Program-made: the position numbers and the translations under genes
The notes under the pieces: model-generated
What the model saw: the letters and a program-made list of their open reading frames with translations, nothing else
Databases searched by the model: none
Told to the model about the DNA's origin: nothing
Assembly: GCA_943369755.1 (NCBI GenBank)
Contig: CALROG020000038.1
Coordinates: 1-40,079 of the forward strand
Source: CALROG01 sp943369755
GTDB lineage: Bacteria > Pseudomonadota > Gammaproteobacteria > Burkholderiales > Burkholderiaceae_C
Direction of reading: 5' to 3'
Length of the DNA stretch: 40,079 nt
Shown here: one piece after another, positions 17,526-24,945 of the stretch
Layout of the letters: the number at the start of each line of letters is the position of its first letter
Position numbering within the stretch: position 1 is the stretch's first letter

Positions 17526-17539
17526 TTGATTCACGTCAA
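17526..17539. promoter_or_regulatory. FNR/Anr-type box
   Basis: TTGATTCACGTCAA matches TTGAT-N4-ATCAA with one change. It lies in the divergent gap between the DksA-type gene and the crotonase gene. On the minus strand a weak -10-like GATAGG ends near 17495, giving an activator-like centre about 43 bp upstream of the inferred start; no good -10 is seen at that distance on the plus strand. Confidence 0.55.
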
Positions 17540-17597
17540 GCATGTGCGGTGGACAATGCGTGCTGCAAGCATTTGAACAATTGCAGGAGACCGGCCC

Positions 17598-18392
17598 ATG
17601 GACTACTCACGTTACAAAACCTTCAACCTCAGCCGCCGTGGCCCCGACGACTCGGTGCTTGACATCCAGATGAAGGCCCAAAACGGCAAGCTGCCCACGG
17701 CGGGCCATGACGGTCACTGGGAGCTGTGCGAAATCTGGCGCGACGTGAGCGCCGACGACTCGGTGCGCTGCGCCGTGCTGCGCGGCGAAGGCCTGGGCTT
17801 CTCGGGCGGCGGCGACCTGGCGCTGGTGCAGGACATGGCCAGCGACTTTGCGGTGCGCACCCGCGTGTGGAAGGAGGCGCGCGACCTGGTTTACAACCTG
17901 ATCAACTGCGACAAACCGATTGTCAGCGCCATGCACGGCCCTGCGGTGGGGGCTGGGCTGGTGGCGGGCTTGCTGGCCGACATCTCGATTGCCGCCAAGA
18001 GCGCGAAGATTGTGGACGGCCACACCCGGCTGGGCGTGGCCGCAGGTGACCACGCGGCGATTGTCTGGCCGCTGCTGTGCGGTATGGCCAAGGCCAAGTA
18101 TTACCTGCTGTTGTGCGAGCCGGTGAGTGGTGAAGAGGCCGAGCGCATCGGTCTGGTGTCGCTGGCCGTGGACGAAGACCAGTTGTTGAACAAGGCTTAT
18201 GAAGTTGCCGACAAGCTCGCCTACGGCAGCCAGACCGCCATCCGCTGGACCAAGTACAGCCTGAACAACTGGCTGCGCCAGGCCGGCCCTACCTTTGACA
18301 CCTCGCTGGCCCTTGAATTCATGGGCTTCGGTGGGCCTGATGTGCACGAGGGCGTGGCGTCCCTGCGCGAGCGCCGCGCACCGAAGTTTTAA
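17598..18392 (+). CDS. Enoyl-CoA hydratase/isomerase (crotonase) family protein
   Basis: 264 residues, usual family length. Oxyanion-hole segments GLGFSGGGDLALV and HGPAVGAGLVAG are intact. The usual catalytic glutamates of rat hydratase (E144 in PEI, E164 in AMEMVLTG) align with His in DGHTRLGV and Tyr in KYYLLLCE, and the segment AAGDHAAIVWPLL replaces GAGGTQRL. Simple hydratase activity is therefore doubtful; hydrolase, dehydratase or lyase chemistry on a CoA thioester is as likely. Start supported by CAGGAG before the ATG. No other beta-oxidation genes are adjacent. Confidence 0.82.
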   Translation: MDYSRYKTFNLSRRGPDDSVLDIQMKAQNGKLPTAGHDGHWELCEIWRDVSADDSVRCAVLRGEGLGFSGGGDLALVQDMASDFAVRTRVWKEARDLVYNLINCDKPIVSAMHGPAVGAGLVAGLLADISIAAKSAKIVDGHTRLGVAAGDHAAIVWPLLCGMAKAKYYLLLCEPVSGEEAERIGLVSLAVDEDQLLNKAYEVADKLAYGSQTAIRWTKYSLNNWLRQAGPTFDTSLALEFMGFGGPDVHEGVASLRERRAPKF

Positions 18393-18418
18393 GCGCCGAG
18401 CGGCGATAATCCTGCCCC

Positions 18419-18775
18419 ATGCATCGCCTTCGCACTGCCCGAACCCTTGCCCGCCTGGTGCTGGCGTGGTTCGTGCTGTCGCTGGGTGTTGCGGTGGCCT
18501 CGCCCATGGTCAACCCCAAGGCCATGCAGCTGATCTGCTCGGCCTCGGGCTCGGTCAAGCTGCTGGTGCAGTCCGACGACGGCCTCAAGGAAGTCGCCAC
18601 CCACACGCTGGACTGCCCGCTTTGCGCCAGCGTCGGTTCACCGCCTGCTGCCCTGTGCACCATGGCCACGCTTGCGCAGCCCCTGTGCAATGCGCTGCGG
18701 CCGGTTGCGGCAGCCCACATCGCGTGGCGTACGGCCGCGCCATTGCCCGCGCGCGGGCCACCCGCCGTCTCCTGA
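18419..18775 (+). CDS. DUF2946 protein, exported
   Basis: 118 residues. N-terminal signal or membrane segment (ARLVLAWFVLSLGVAVASP), then LICSASGSVKLLV, the Cys pair HTLDCPLCAS and an ALCTMA segment, typical of DUF2946. These proteins are often encoded with copper-handling genes, and the next gene is a PCu(A)C chaperone. The Cys/Met residues could bind copper, but this is not shown for the family. It follows the crotonase stop by 26 bp. Confidence 0.75.
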   Translation: MHRLRTARTLARLVLAWFVLSLGVAVASPMVNPKAMQLICSASGSVKLLVQSDDGLKEVATHTLDCPLCASVGSPPAALCTMATLAQPLCNALRPVAAAHIAWRTAAPLPARGPPAVS

Positions 18776-18849
18776 ACCACTGTTTGTTATCGCGACCCGC
18801 CCCAGCCCGGCTGCGGCGGGCCACAATCATTGAACGTCAAGAAAACACC

Positions 18850-19329
18850 ATGAACAAACTCATTCAAACCACCGCATTGCTGGGTGCCCTGATCGCCGGT
18901 AGCGCGCTGGCCCAGGTTGCACCGGTAGTCGTCGAAGGGGCCTGGGTCCGCGCCACCGTACCGGGGCAAAAAGGCACAGGTGCCTTCATGAAGCTCACCG
19001 CAAAAGAGGGTGCCAAACTGGTCGGTGCCAGCTCCCCCGCCGCTGGCGTGACCGAGGTGCATGAAATGAAGATGGACGGCGACGTGATGAAGATGCGCGC
19101 CATCCCGGCGCTGGACCTGCCCGCAGGCAAGGCAGTGGAACTCAAGCCCGGCGGCTACCACGTGATGCTGCTGGACCTGAAAGCCCCCTTGCGCAAAGAC
19201 AGCAGCGTACCGCTCACCCTGCTGTTCACGGACGCCAAAGGCGTTCAGAGCAAGCTGGACTTGTTGCTGCCCGTGACCACCGCCGCGCCGGGCCAGCCGG
19301 GGGCGCAGATGACTGGGCACAAACACTGA
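18850..19329 (+). CDS. Periplasmic copper chaperone PCu(A)C
   Basis: 159 residues. Signal peptide MNKLIQTTALLGALIAGSALAQ with cleavage near residue 21. The copper motif H-x10-M-x21-H-x-M is exact: His71, Met82, His104, Met106. PCu(A)C proteins carry Cu(I) to the CuA or CuB site of cytochrome oxidase, often with Sco. The open frame extends upstream to 18295 but that part overlaps two other genes; the ATG at 18850 is correct because it gives the signal peptide. Likely cotranscribed with the DUF2946 gene. Confidence 0.92.
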   Translation: MNKLIQTTALLGALIAGSALAQVAPVVVEGAWVRATVPGQKGTGAFMKLTAKEGAKLVGASSPAAGVTEVHEMKMDGDVMKMRAIPALDLPAGKAVELKPGGYHVMLLDLKAPLRKDSSVPLTLLFTDAKGVQSKLDLLLPVTTAAPGQPGAQMTGHKH

Positions 19330-19407
19330 GGCAGTGCATACACAACCACTTCGCTAGCCGCTGCCGCTTGGAGTAAGCTGTAGACACATCCACCCAGCGG
19401 AGCGGCC

Positions 19408-20109
19408 ATGAGCGACAACAGCAACTTAGGTTTCGGCAAATTCGTCCCCGGTTTTGACTTTCTGCAAAACCTGGCCAAAGGCGCGTCGCAGAACATTCCC
19501 CAGATGCCCAATCTGGCCAACTGGGTGGCACCGACCCTGAATGTGGAAGAGCTGGACAAGCGGCTGGACGAGCTCAAGGCGGTGCACTTCTGGCTTGACC
19601 AGAATTCCAAGGCGCTGGGGGCCACCATCCAGGCGCTGGAGGTGCAGAAGATGACGCTGGCCACGCTCAAGGGCATGAACTTCAACATGGGCGACGTGGC
19701 CAACGCGCTCAAACTCAAGGCCGCAGACACAGTGGTTTCGGGTGTGCAAAGGGCGGCTGAATCCGCCGCCAGCGCGGCGGGCACGGTGTCGGGCGTGGCC
19801 AATGCCGCACGGCGCAAGGCCTCGGGCAAATCAGCCAGCGCGCCGGCCACCGGTGTGGTGGACCCGTTGCAGTGGTGGGGCTCGCTTTCGCAGCAGTTCC
19901 AGCAAATCGCCGCGGGCGCGATGAAAGACGCGGCCAAGCAAACCGCGATGGACACCACCCGGAACATGGCCACCGGCCTGGCCAAAGAAGCTTTCAAGAC
20001 GGCCACTGGCATGGCCAAGGCTGCTACAAATTCTGTAGCGGGTCGCGCAGCACCGGCGCGGGCTGTGGCAAAAAAAGCTGCCCGCAAGACGGGTGCGCGC
20101 AGCCGTTGA
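19408..20109 (+). CDS. phaM: PhaM-type PHB granule regulatory protein
   Basis: 233 residues. N-terminal region matches PhaM: FGKFVPGFDFLQNLA, then NLANWVAPTLNVEELDKRLDELKAVHFWLDQN, an amphipathic/coiled segment. The C-terminus is Ala/Lys/Arg-rich (VAKKAARKTGARSR), like the histone-type PAKKA tail by which PhaM of Ralstonia/Cupriavidus binds DNA. There PhaM activates PHB synthase and tethers granules to the nucleoid. GGAG precedes the ATG. No phaC, phaA or phaB in the window. A 17-bp palindrome (20023-20039) falls inside the coding sequence near the tail. Confidence 0.85.
   Translation: MSDNSNLGFGKFVPGFDFLQNLAKGASQNIPQMPNLANWVAPTLNVEELDKRLDELKAVHFWLDQNSKALGATIQALEVQKMTLATLKGMNFNMGDVANALKLKAADTVVSGVQRAAESAASAAGTVSGVANAARRKASGKSASAPATGVVDPLQWWGSLSQQFQQIAAGAMKDAAKQTAMDTTRNMATGLAKEAFKTATGMAKAATNSVAGRAAPARAVAKKAARKTGARSR
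20023..20039. repeat. 17-bp palindrome (copy 2 of 5), inside phaM
   Basis: GCTACAAATTCTGTAGC, perfect 5-bp arms with a 7-bp spacer, read in phaM as AATNSVA. It sits in the low-constraint C-terminal part of the gene. Confidence 0.6.
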
Positions 20110-20125
20110 AAGCCTTGTGGCCGCA

Positions 20126-21400
20126 ATGAAGTTGTTCCCCTGTGGCCACGCCACCCACCCGCAATGGCCGATGGCCGCTGGCCTGGTGCTGGCCCAGCTC
20201 AAGGCCCAGATGGCGTTGCCCGACTATGCCAGCACGCCCACCCTTGGGTTGCTGTACATCACCGATCATTACGCGCCGGTCGCGCAAGACATTCTGGACC
20301 ACCTGAGCGCCGAGCTGCCGGAGGTAACCGACTGGGCCGGCACGGTGGGGGTAGGGGTTGCGGCCAGTGGTGTGGAGTACTTTGACGAGCCGGCCCTGAG
20401 CGTGATGCTGTGCGCCTTGCCGCCCGACCAGTACCGGGTGTTCTCGGGCGTGGCACCCCTGGGCAGCGCGGCGGGCATGGGCTTTGAGCCGCACACCGCG
20501 CTGATTCATGCCGACGCAAACACCCCCGACGTGGCCGAGCTGATTGGTGAAATGGCCGCACGCACCGCCACCGGCTATCTGTTTGGCGGGTTGGCATCGA
20601 GCCGCTCGGATGTGGTGCAGTTCGCGGTGGGCGGAAACGGCAATATCAAGGGCCAGGGGGGTGCCAGCGGTGTATTCAGCGGAGGCCTGAGTGGGGTGGC
20701 CTTTGGCGACGGCGTGGCCCTGGTTTCACGCGTGACCCAGGGCTGCTTGCCGGTGGCGCCCGTGCGCGAGATCACCCAGGCCGACGGCAACCTGGTGCTG
20801 ATGCTCGACGGTGAGCCCGCGCTGGACGTGATGCTGCGCGACCTGTCCATTTCGCTGGACGAGCCGCGCCCGGCCATGGCCAAGGTGCGGGCCACGCTGG
20901 TTGGCCTGACCCATGCGGGCGACCTGGCAGGCAGCGCAATGGTTTCACGCACGGGCAACTTCGGCACCGATGTGCGGGTGCGCCACATCATTGGCCTGGA
21001 CCCGGGCCGACGCGGCGTGGCGATTGCGCAGCAGGTGGAGCCCGGTACACGCCTGGCGTTTTGCCAGCGCAACGCCCAGGCCGCGCGGGTTGACCTGGTG
21101 CGCATTTGTGCCGAAATCCGCGAAGAGCTGGAGCCCGAAGAAATGCCCTTGCCGGTGGCCGCTGCCCTGGCTGCGCCCGAGCCGCAAGCCTTGCCGCACC
21201 CGGCCCGGCGCATCGCCGGCGCAATTTACGTGAGCTGCGCCGGGCGCGGTGGCCCGCACTTTGGTGGCCCCAGCGCCGAGCTGCAAATCTTGCGCCGGGC
21301 CTTGGGCGACGTGCCTTTGGTCGGGTTTTTTGCCGGCGGCGAAATTGCCCGCCACCATCTGTATGGCTACACCGGCGTGCTGACGGTGTTCACCGCCTGA
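20126..21400 (+). CDS. FIST-domain protein
   Basis: 424 residues from the ATG at 20126; a GTG at 20093 would overlap phaM and adds nothing conserved. FIST_N region (about 10-210: DWAGTVGVGVAASGVEYFDEPALSVM, YLFGGLASS) and FIST_C region (about 210-400, ending VPLVGFFAGGEIARHHLYGYTGVLTVF). FIST proteins are thought to be small-molecule (amino acid) sensors, often feeding signalling proteins. No kinase or cyclase partner is adjacent. It lies 16 bp after phaM and 14 bp before the DUF535 gene, as in one operon. Confidence 0.88.
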   Translation: MKLFPCGHATHPQWPMAAGLVLAQLKAQMALPDYASTPTLGLLYITDHYAPVAQDILDHLSAELPEVTDWAGTVGVGVAASGVEYFDEPALSVMLCALPPDQYRVFSGVAPLGSAAGMGFEPHTALIHADANTPDVAELIGEMAARTATGYLFGGLASSRSDVVQFAVGGNGNIKGQGGASGVFSGGLSGVAFGDGVALVSRVTQGCLPVAPVREITQADGNLVLMLDGEPALDVMLRDLSISLDEPRPAMAKVRATLVGLTHAGDLAGSAMVSRTGNFGTDVRVRHIIGLDPGRRGVAIAQQVEPGTRLAFCQRNAQAARVDLVRICAEIREELEPEEMPLPVAAALAAPEPQALPHPARRIAGAIYVSCAGRGGPHFGGPSAELQILRRALGDVPLVGFFAGGEIARHHLYGYTGVLTVFTA

Positions 21401-21414
21401 GCCCGGCTGCCCCA

Positions 21415-22533
21415 ATGAGTGACTCGGCATTCGAGCGCGTTCCCAGCATCTGGCGGGGCCTGGGCTGGGCGCTGCGCAGCCAGCCAGGCAGCCTGAGTGC
21501 GCGCTGGCGGCTGGCGGCGCGCCTGGCCTGGGGCCTGATTTTTCACCAGGGGCTGCTGCGCCGATGGATGGAGGTGGCCTTTGAGATGCACGCGCGCGGG
21601 CTGATGCCCGATCTGCCAGCCGCCTTTTTGCGCCCGGTACGGCCTTTTGTGCACCGCGACTTGTCGATCCAGGAGCGCTGCGTCCAGCTGATCGACCACA
21701 CGGACTGGTTGTCCAGTGCGCTGGCGCCGGCAGCCCTGCGCCAACTGGTAGGGGGCCCGGGCGTGGTGTTGGCCAATATGAGCCCGCCGCGCGGCTACCG
21801 GTCGATCAGCCTGCGATTGCAACGTGCCCCCGACCACAGCCCCGAGGGCGAGTTGCGGCTCACGCTGACCGTGGTGCGTGATGCGCGCGTGCAGTCGGCG
21901 CAGCCGGCTGATGTGGCCGTGTTGGGGTTTAGCTGCTTTTGGGTCCAGGGAAAGCCTTGCCTGGTGATTGGCGGAGTGCGTGGTCAACGCCAACCCGGGC
22001 AGCGGCTCACCGAGGCTGAAGTGACCGAGGCGCTGAGCGGTTGGCGGGCACCGGTGCTGATGATGCGCGTCATGCAAGAGCTGGCCCGGGCTTGGGATTT
22101 GCATTTGGTGGGGCTGGACCCTGCCAGCCACCCGCTGCACGGCTGGACCAATCGTCTCAGCGGCCGGGACCGTGAGACCGCGCGGCGGATCAGCAGCTCT
22201 TACAACCGGCTTTGGAAGCACTTCGAGGCCCAAGACGGCCCGCCTGGCTGGGTCATGCTGCCGTTGCAGTCCGACGACCGGCTGGCCTCTACCGCCATGT
22301 CGCCCGAGAAGCGGGCGCGCCAGATCCAGCGGGCAGACTACTGGATTCGCACCGCCAACTTGCTGCGCCAGGAATTTCGTGGCGTTTTGCTGCCGCCTGA
22401 CGCCAAGGCGCGGGCCGACCGCGCCGTCGAACACCACACCCTGCAAGGCGTCCTGAGCGGCTACGACGACAGCCGCCGCAGCGGCCTGACCATGTCAAGC
22501 GTGCTGGAGTCCGTGCCCGGCAGCGTGCTTTAG
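21415..22533 (+). CDS. DUF535 (VirK/YbjX-like) protein
   Basis: 372 residues from ATG at 21415. Family features: RPFVHRDLSIQERCVQLIDHTDWL in the N-terminal third, CLVIGGVRGQR and the SSYNRLWKHFEAQDGPPGWVMLP segment near residues 255-285. VirK/YbjX-type proteins are linked to envelope stress and virulence in enterobacteria; the biochemical role is unknown. The last 39 bases overlap the 3' end of the convergent dadA gene. Confidence 0.8.
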   Translation: MSDSAFERVPSIWRGLGWALRSQPGSLSARWRLAARLAWGLIFHQGLLRRWMEVAFEMHARGLMPDLPAAFLRPVRPFVHRDLSIQERCVQLIDHTDWLSSALAPAALRQLVGGPGVVLANMSPPRGYRSISLRLQRAPDHSPEGELRLTLTVVRDARVQSAQPADVAVLGFSCFWVQGKPCLVIGGVRGQRQPGQRLTEAEVTEALSGWRAPVLMMRVMQELARAWDLHLVGLDPASHPLHGWTNRLSGRDRETARRISSSYNRLWKHFEAQDGPPGWVMLPLQSDDRLASTAMSPEKRARQIQRADYWIRTANLLRQEFRGVLLPPDAKARADRAVEHHTLQGVLSGYDDSRRSGLTMSSVLESVPGSVL

Positions 22534-23817
22534 CTCGCCGACAAACGCAAAGTCCAGCTCGGGTGCCAGCCCGCTGATGATCCGCGCAACGGATTTACCC
22601 GAGCCACAGGCGTGCGTCCAGCCCAGCGTGCCGTGGCCGGTGTTCAGGTACAGGTTGGGCAGCTTGCTGCGGCCAATCAGCGGCACATTGCTTGGCGTGG
22701 CGGGGCGCAGCCCGCTCCAGAACTGCGCCTGCGTGGAGTCGCCCGCGCCGGGAAAGAGCTGCTCCACCCGCCGCACGATGGCGGCGCAGCGCACGGTGTT
22801 CAGGTCGCGGTCGTAGCCATTGAGTTCAGCGGTACCCGCAATGCGCAGCACATCCTGCCCTTGCAGGCGGTCACCTTGCGGGCCGGTGAGGCGGGAGAAC
22901 ACCAGTTTGAACTCGTCGTCGGTCAGGCTCACCTGGTGGGCCAGGGCGGCGTCTTTGACCGGCATCGTGACCGAATAGCCCTTGGCCGGGTAAATCGGCA
23001 GGCGCAGACCCACCGGCGCCGCCAGCAGTGGGCTGAAGGCACCCGTGGCCAGCACATACGCGTCGGCCTTCAGGCGCTGGTAGCGGCCTTGCGGGTCGGT
23101 CAGCTCCACATGGTCAATTTGCCCCGCCTGCTGGCGCAGCGCCGTGATGTGGTGGCCCATCAAAAACTTCACGCCGCTGGCTTCACACATTGCGGCCAGG
23201 CCACGGGCAAAGGCGTTGGCGTCGCCAGACTCGTCTTCGGCGGTGAAGGTGGCACCGGCCAGCCGGGGCCGGATGTGGCGCAACGCCGGCTCGACGTGCA
23301 CCGCCTGGTCGGCGTTGAGGAGCTGGCGCTCGCAGCCCAGCGCGCGCATTTGTGCGGCGGGCTCCAGCGCCGCCTCAAACTCTTTGGCGCTGGTGTAAAA
23401 GTGCAGGATGCCCTGGGTGCGCTGGCTGTACTGCAAGCCGGTGTCGCGGCGCAACTGCTGCAACACGGCACGGCTGTAGCTGCCCAGGTTGACGATCTGG
23501 CGGATGTTGTGCCGGGTGCGCGCGGGCGTGCATTCACGCAGGAACTGCAGGCCCCAGAGCCACTGGCGCGCGTCCGCCCGCAGGCGAAACAGCAGTGGCG
23601 CGTCTTCGCGGCCCAGCCACTGAAGCAGCTTCAGCGGCGCACCGGGGTTGGCCCAAGGCTCGGCATGGCTCACAGAAATCTGGCCGCCGTTGGCAAAACT
23701 GGTTTCAGCGCCCGGCGTGGCCTGGCGGTCGATCACAGTGACCTCGTGGCCGAGTTGTTGGAGAAAGTAAGCACTGGAGACGCCGAGCAGCCCGGCGCCA
23801 AGCACGGTAACGCGCAT
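22495..23817 (-). CDS. dadA: D-amino acid dehydrogenase (DadA family), riboswitch-controlled
   Basis: 440 residues from the ATG at 23817, with AAAAGG eight bases upstream; a GTG three codons earlier is less likely. FAD-binding VLGAGLLGVSSAYFLQQLGHEV at the N-terminus, family landmarks ETSFANGGQIS, PIYPAKGYSVT and GHGTLGWTHACGSG. DadA-type enzymes oxidise D-amino acids (best known D-alanine) to keto acids, passing electrons to the respiratory chain. The tandem glycine riboswitch upstream suggests that glycine itself, or an amino acid linked to it, is the physiological signal and maybe a substrate. No alanine racemase is adjacent. Confidence 0.88.
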   Translation of the reverse strand: MRVTVLGAGLLGVSSAYFLQQLGHEVTVIDRQATPGAETSFANGGQISVSHAEPWANPGAPLKLLQWLGREDAPLLFRLRADARQWLWGLQFLRECTPARTRHNIRQIVNLGSYSRAVLQQLRRDTGLQYSQRTQGILHFYTSAKEFEAALEPAAQMRALGCERQLLNADQAVHVEPALRHIRPRLAGATFTAEDESGDANAFARGLAAMCEASGVKFLMGHHITALRQQAGQIDHVELTDPQGRYQRLKADAYVLATGAFSPLLAAPVGLRLPIYPAKGYSVTMPVKDAALAHQVSLTDDEFKLVFSRLTGPQGDRLQGQDVLRIAGTAELNGYDRDLNTVRCAAIVRRVEQLFPGAGDSTQAQFWSGLRPATPSNVPLIGRSKLPNLYLNTGHGTLGWTHACGSGKSVARIISGLAPELDFAFVGELKHAAGHGLQHA

Positions 23818-23842
23818 GGTGAACACCTTTTATAGCGGTAGC

Positions 23843-23904
23843 CCGCGCGGGTATTGCGTGACCCACTATAAAAAATATAGCAACTCACGCGCCCGCGCGG
23901 TTGC
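23843..23904 (-). terminator. Leader terminator and competing large hairpin before dadA
   Basis: On the minus strand, GCAAC (23904-23900) pairs with GTTGC (23884-23880) around an inner CGCG/CGCG stem and is followed by TATATTTTTTATAG, an intrinsic-terminator design directly after aptamer 2. The same bases also belong to a longer imperfect inverted repeat: CCGCGCGGG (23843-23851), GCGTGA (23856-23861) and CTAT (23866-23869) match ATAG (23877-23880), TCACGC (23885-23890) and CCCGCGCGG (23892-23900). The two folds exclude each other. Confidence 0.6.
23865..23881. repeat. 17-bp palindrome (copy 3 of 5), in the dadA leader
   Basis: ACTATAAAAAATATAGC. Its core of 15 bases is the exact reverse complement of copy 5 inside ubiA. 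It forms the loop of the large hairpin and supplies the U-run of the leader terminator. Confidence 0.6.
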
Positions 23905-23908
23905 CGCT

Positions 23909-24090
23909 CCCCCTGTCCTTGGTACCTGAGAGATTCACCACTCGGTTCCTCGCGCGGTTTGCTCCTTCGGTGAGCCCTGTGGGGGCTGCTCTCCAGACGG
24001 CTGTGTCAGTGAATGCAGTACGACGACCTGAGCGTGTATGGGAGTTTGCGCCTTCGGTGAGGCAACTTGGGTTGCCTGCTCTCCTGCAAG
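23909..24090 (-). promoter_or_regulatory. Tandem glycine riboswitch upstream of dadA
   Basis: Read on the minus strand, two glycine aptamers in series. Aptamer 1 (about 24090-23995) has GGAGAG (24084-24079), CACCGAAGG (24059-24051), GCAAAC and CGCTCAGG (24034-24027). Aptamer 2 (about 23994-23909) has GGAGAG (23994-23989), CACCGAAGG (23972-23964), GCAAACCGCG and CTCTCAGG (23932-23925), then GGACAGGGGGAG. Two aptamers with short linker are the classic layout. A TAGAAT hexamer (24102-24097) overlapping the stop of the upstream gene could be the -10 box, placing the start near 24090. Confidence 0.92.
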
Positions 24091-24099
24091 GCTGCGATT

Positions 24100-24831
24100 C
24101 TAGCGCCGCAGGGCAGCAAACGCCTCGAACTCCCAGCTGCGCATGGCCAACAGCAAGGTGTAGCCCGCACGGTCTTTTTCGGCCAACTTCTGGTCGGCCT
24201 GGTGCTGCTGGGCAAAGTCTTGCGCAACGCGCTGCAGACGCTCCTGGAAACTCGGCGCCAGCGCACTGCTGATCGAGCCGTGTACCAGCAACACGCCTTC
24301 GCCTGCACCGTCAAACCCACCCGAAAAATAGTCCAGCACCGCGTTCTCACGAAAGTAATTCATCACCGGGCCGTGCGGGCGCCAGCGGAAGGCCTTGGCC
24401 AGCTTGAGCCGGTAGCGGTTAAGCGGGCGCAGTTCGATGATGCCGATGCGGTCTAGCTGCGCAAAGTACTTGAAGCAGTCCGCCTCGGTCAGGCGGTAGT
24501 TGCTGTTGACTTGCTCCAGGGTCCATTGGCTCAGCACGCAGATCGCGCACAGCAGCAGTTTTTTGTCCGCCACCACAGCCCTTTCCTGATCGTGCGTCAG
24601 CTCGCGCAGCAGGGGCTGTGCGTCAGCCACGCGGCGCGCCACCTCGGCAAAGTCCAGTTTCAGCGCACGGCAGATCGCGTCAATGCGCGACAGCGGCATG
24701 TCGCCCTTGGCCAGCATGCGCTTGACGCTGCTCTCGGCCATGCCCAAAGCCCGCGCCAAGTCGGCGTAGGTCATCTGTGCAGCTTTGAGTTCTTTCTTCA
24801 GCGTCAGGACGAGGTCGGCGGTGGTGCTCAT
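24100..24831 (-). CDS. HTH (Cro/C1-type) transcriptional regulator
   Basis: 243 residues. N-terminal Cro/C1 HTH at about 5-60 (LKKELKAAQMTYADLARALGMAESSVKRMLA). The remaining 180 residues, with VNSNYRLTEADCFKYFAQLDRIGIIELRPLNRYRLKL and LLLAMRSWEFEAFAALRR, form a domain I do not recognise; it has no peptidase, kinase or cupin signature. An inverted repeat AGTATC-N7-GATACT overlaps its own upstream region, eight bases before the ATG, fitting autorepression. The riboswitch for dadA starts just after its stop. It is divergent from the CREST hydrolase gene. Confidence 0.82.
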   Translation of the reverse strand: MSTTADLVLTLKKELKAAQMTYADLARALGMAESSVKRMLAKGDMPLSRIDAICRALKLDFAEVARRVADAQPLLRELTHDQERAVVADKKLLLCAICVLSQWTLEQVNSNYRLTEADCFKYFAQLDRIGIIELRPLNRYRLKLAKAFRWRPHGPVMNYFRENAVLDYFSGGFDGAGEGVLLVHGSISSALAPSFQERLQRVAQDFAQQHQADQKLAEKDRAGYTLLLAMRSWEFEAFAALRR

Positions 24832-24837
24832 GAGTTG

Positions 24838-24856
24838 AGTATCTAATAAGGATACT
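24838..24856. promoter_or_regulatory. Candidate operator of the HTH regulator (site 1)
   Basis: Inverted repeat with core GTATCTAATAAGGATAC (24839-24855), arms extended to AGTATC/GATACT. It lies between the HTH gene and the divergent membrane hydrolase gene. On the minus strand AAGACA and GATACT with 16 bp between could be -35 and -10, so a bound protein would block the regulator's own promoter. A near copy is at 32280-32300. Confidence 0.55.
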
Positions 24857-24945
24857 TTTTGTCTTGGTTATGCGTACTGTATTGATTGGAGCCTCTTTTC
24901 GCAAGAACCGTAGACACACTTCGCCCACTTAACCGGAGCCAAATT

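Noticed and set aside
18295..18849. Upstream extension of the PCu(A)C frame
   Set aside because: Overlaps the crotonase 3' end and the DUF2946 gene and would bury the signal peptide.
22612..23835. 407-residue plus-strand frame opposite dadA
   Set aside because: dadA is well conserved on the other strand; no domain in this one.
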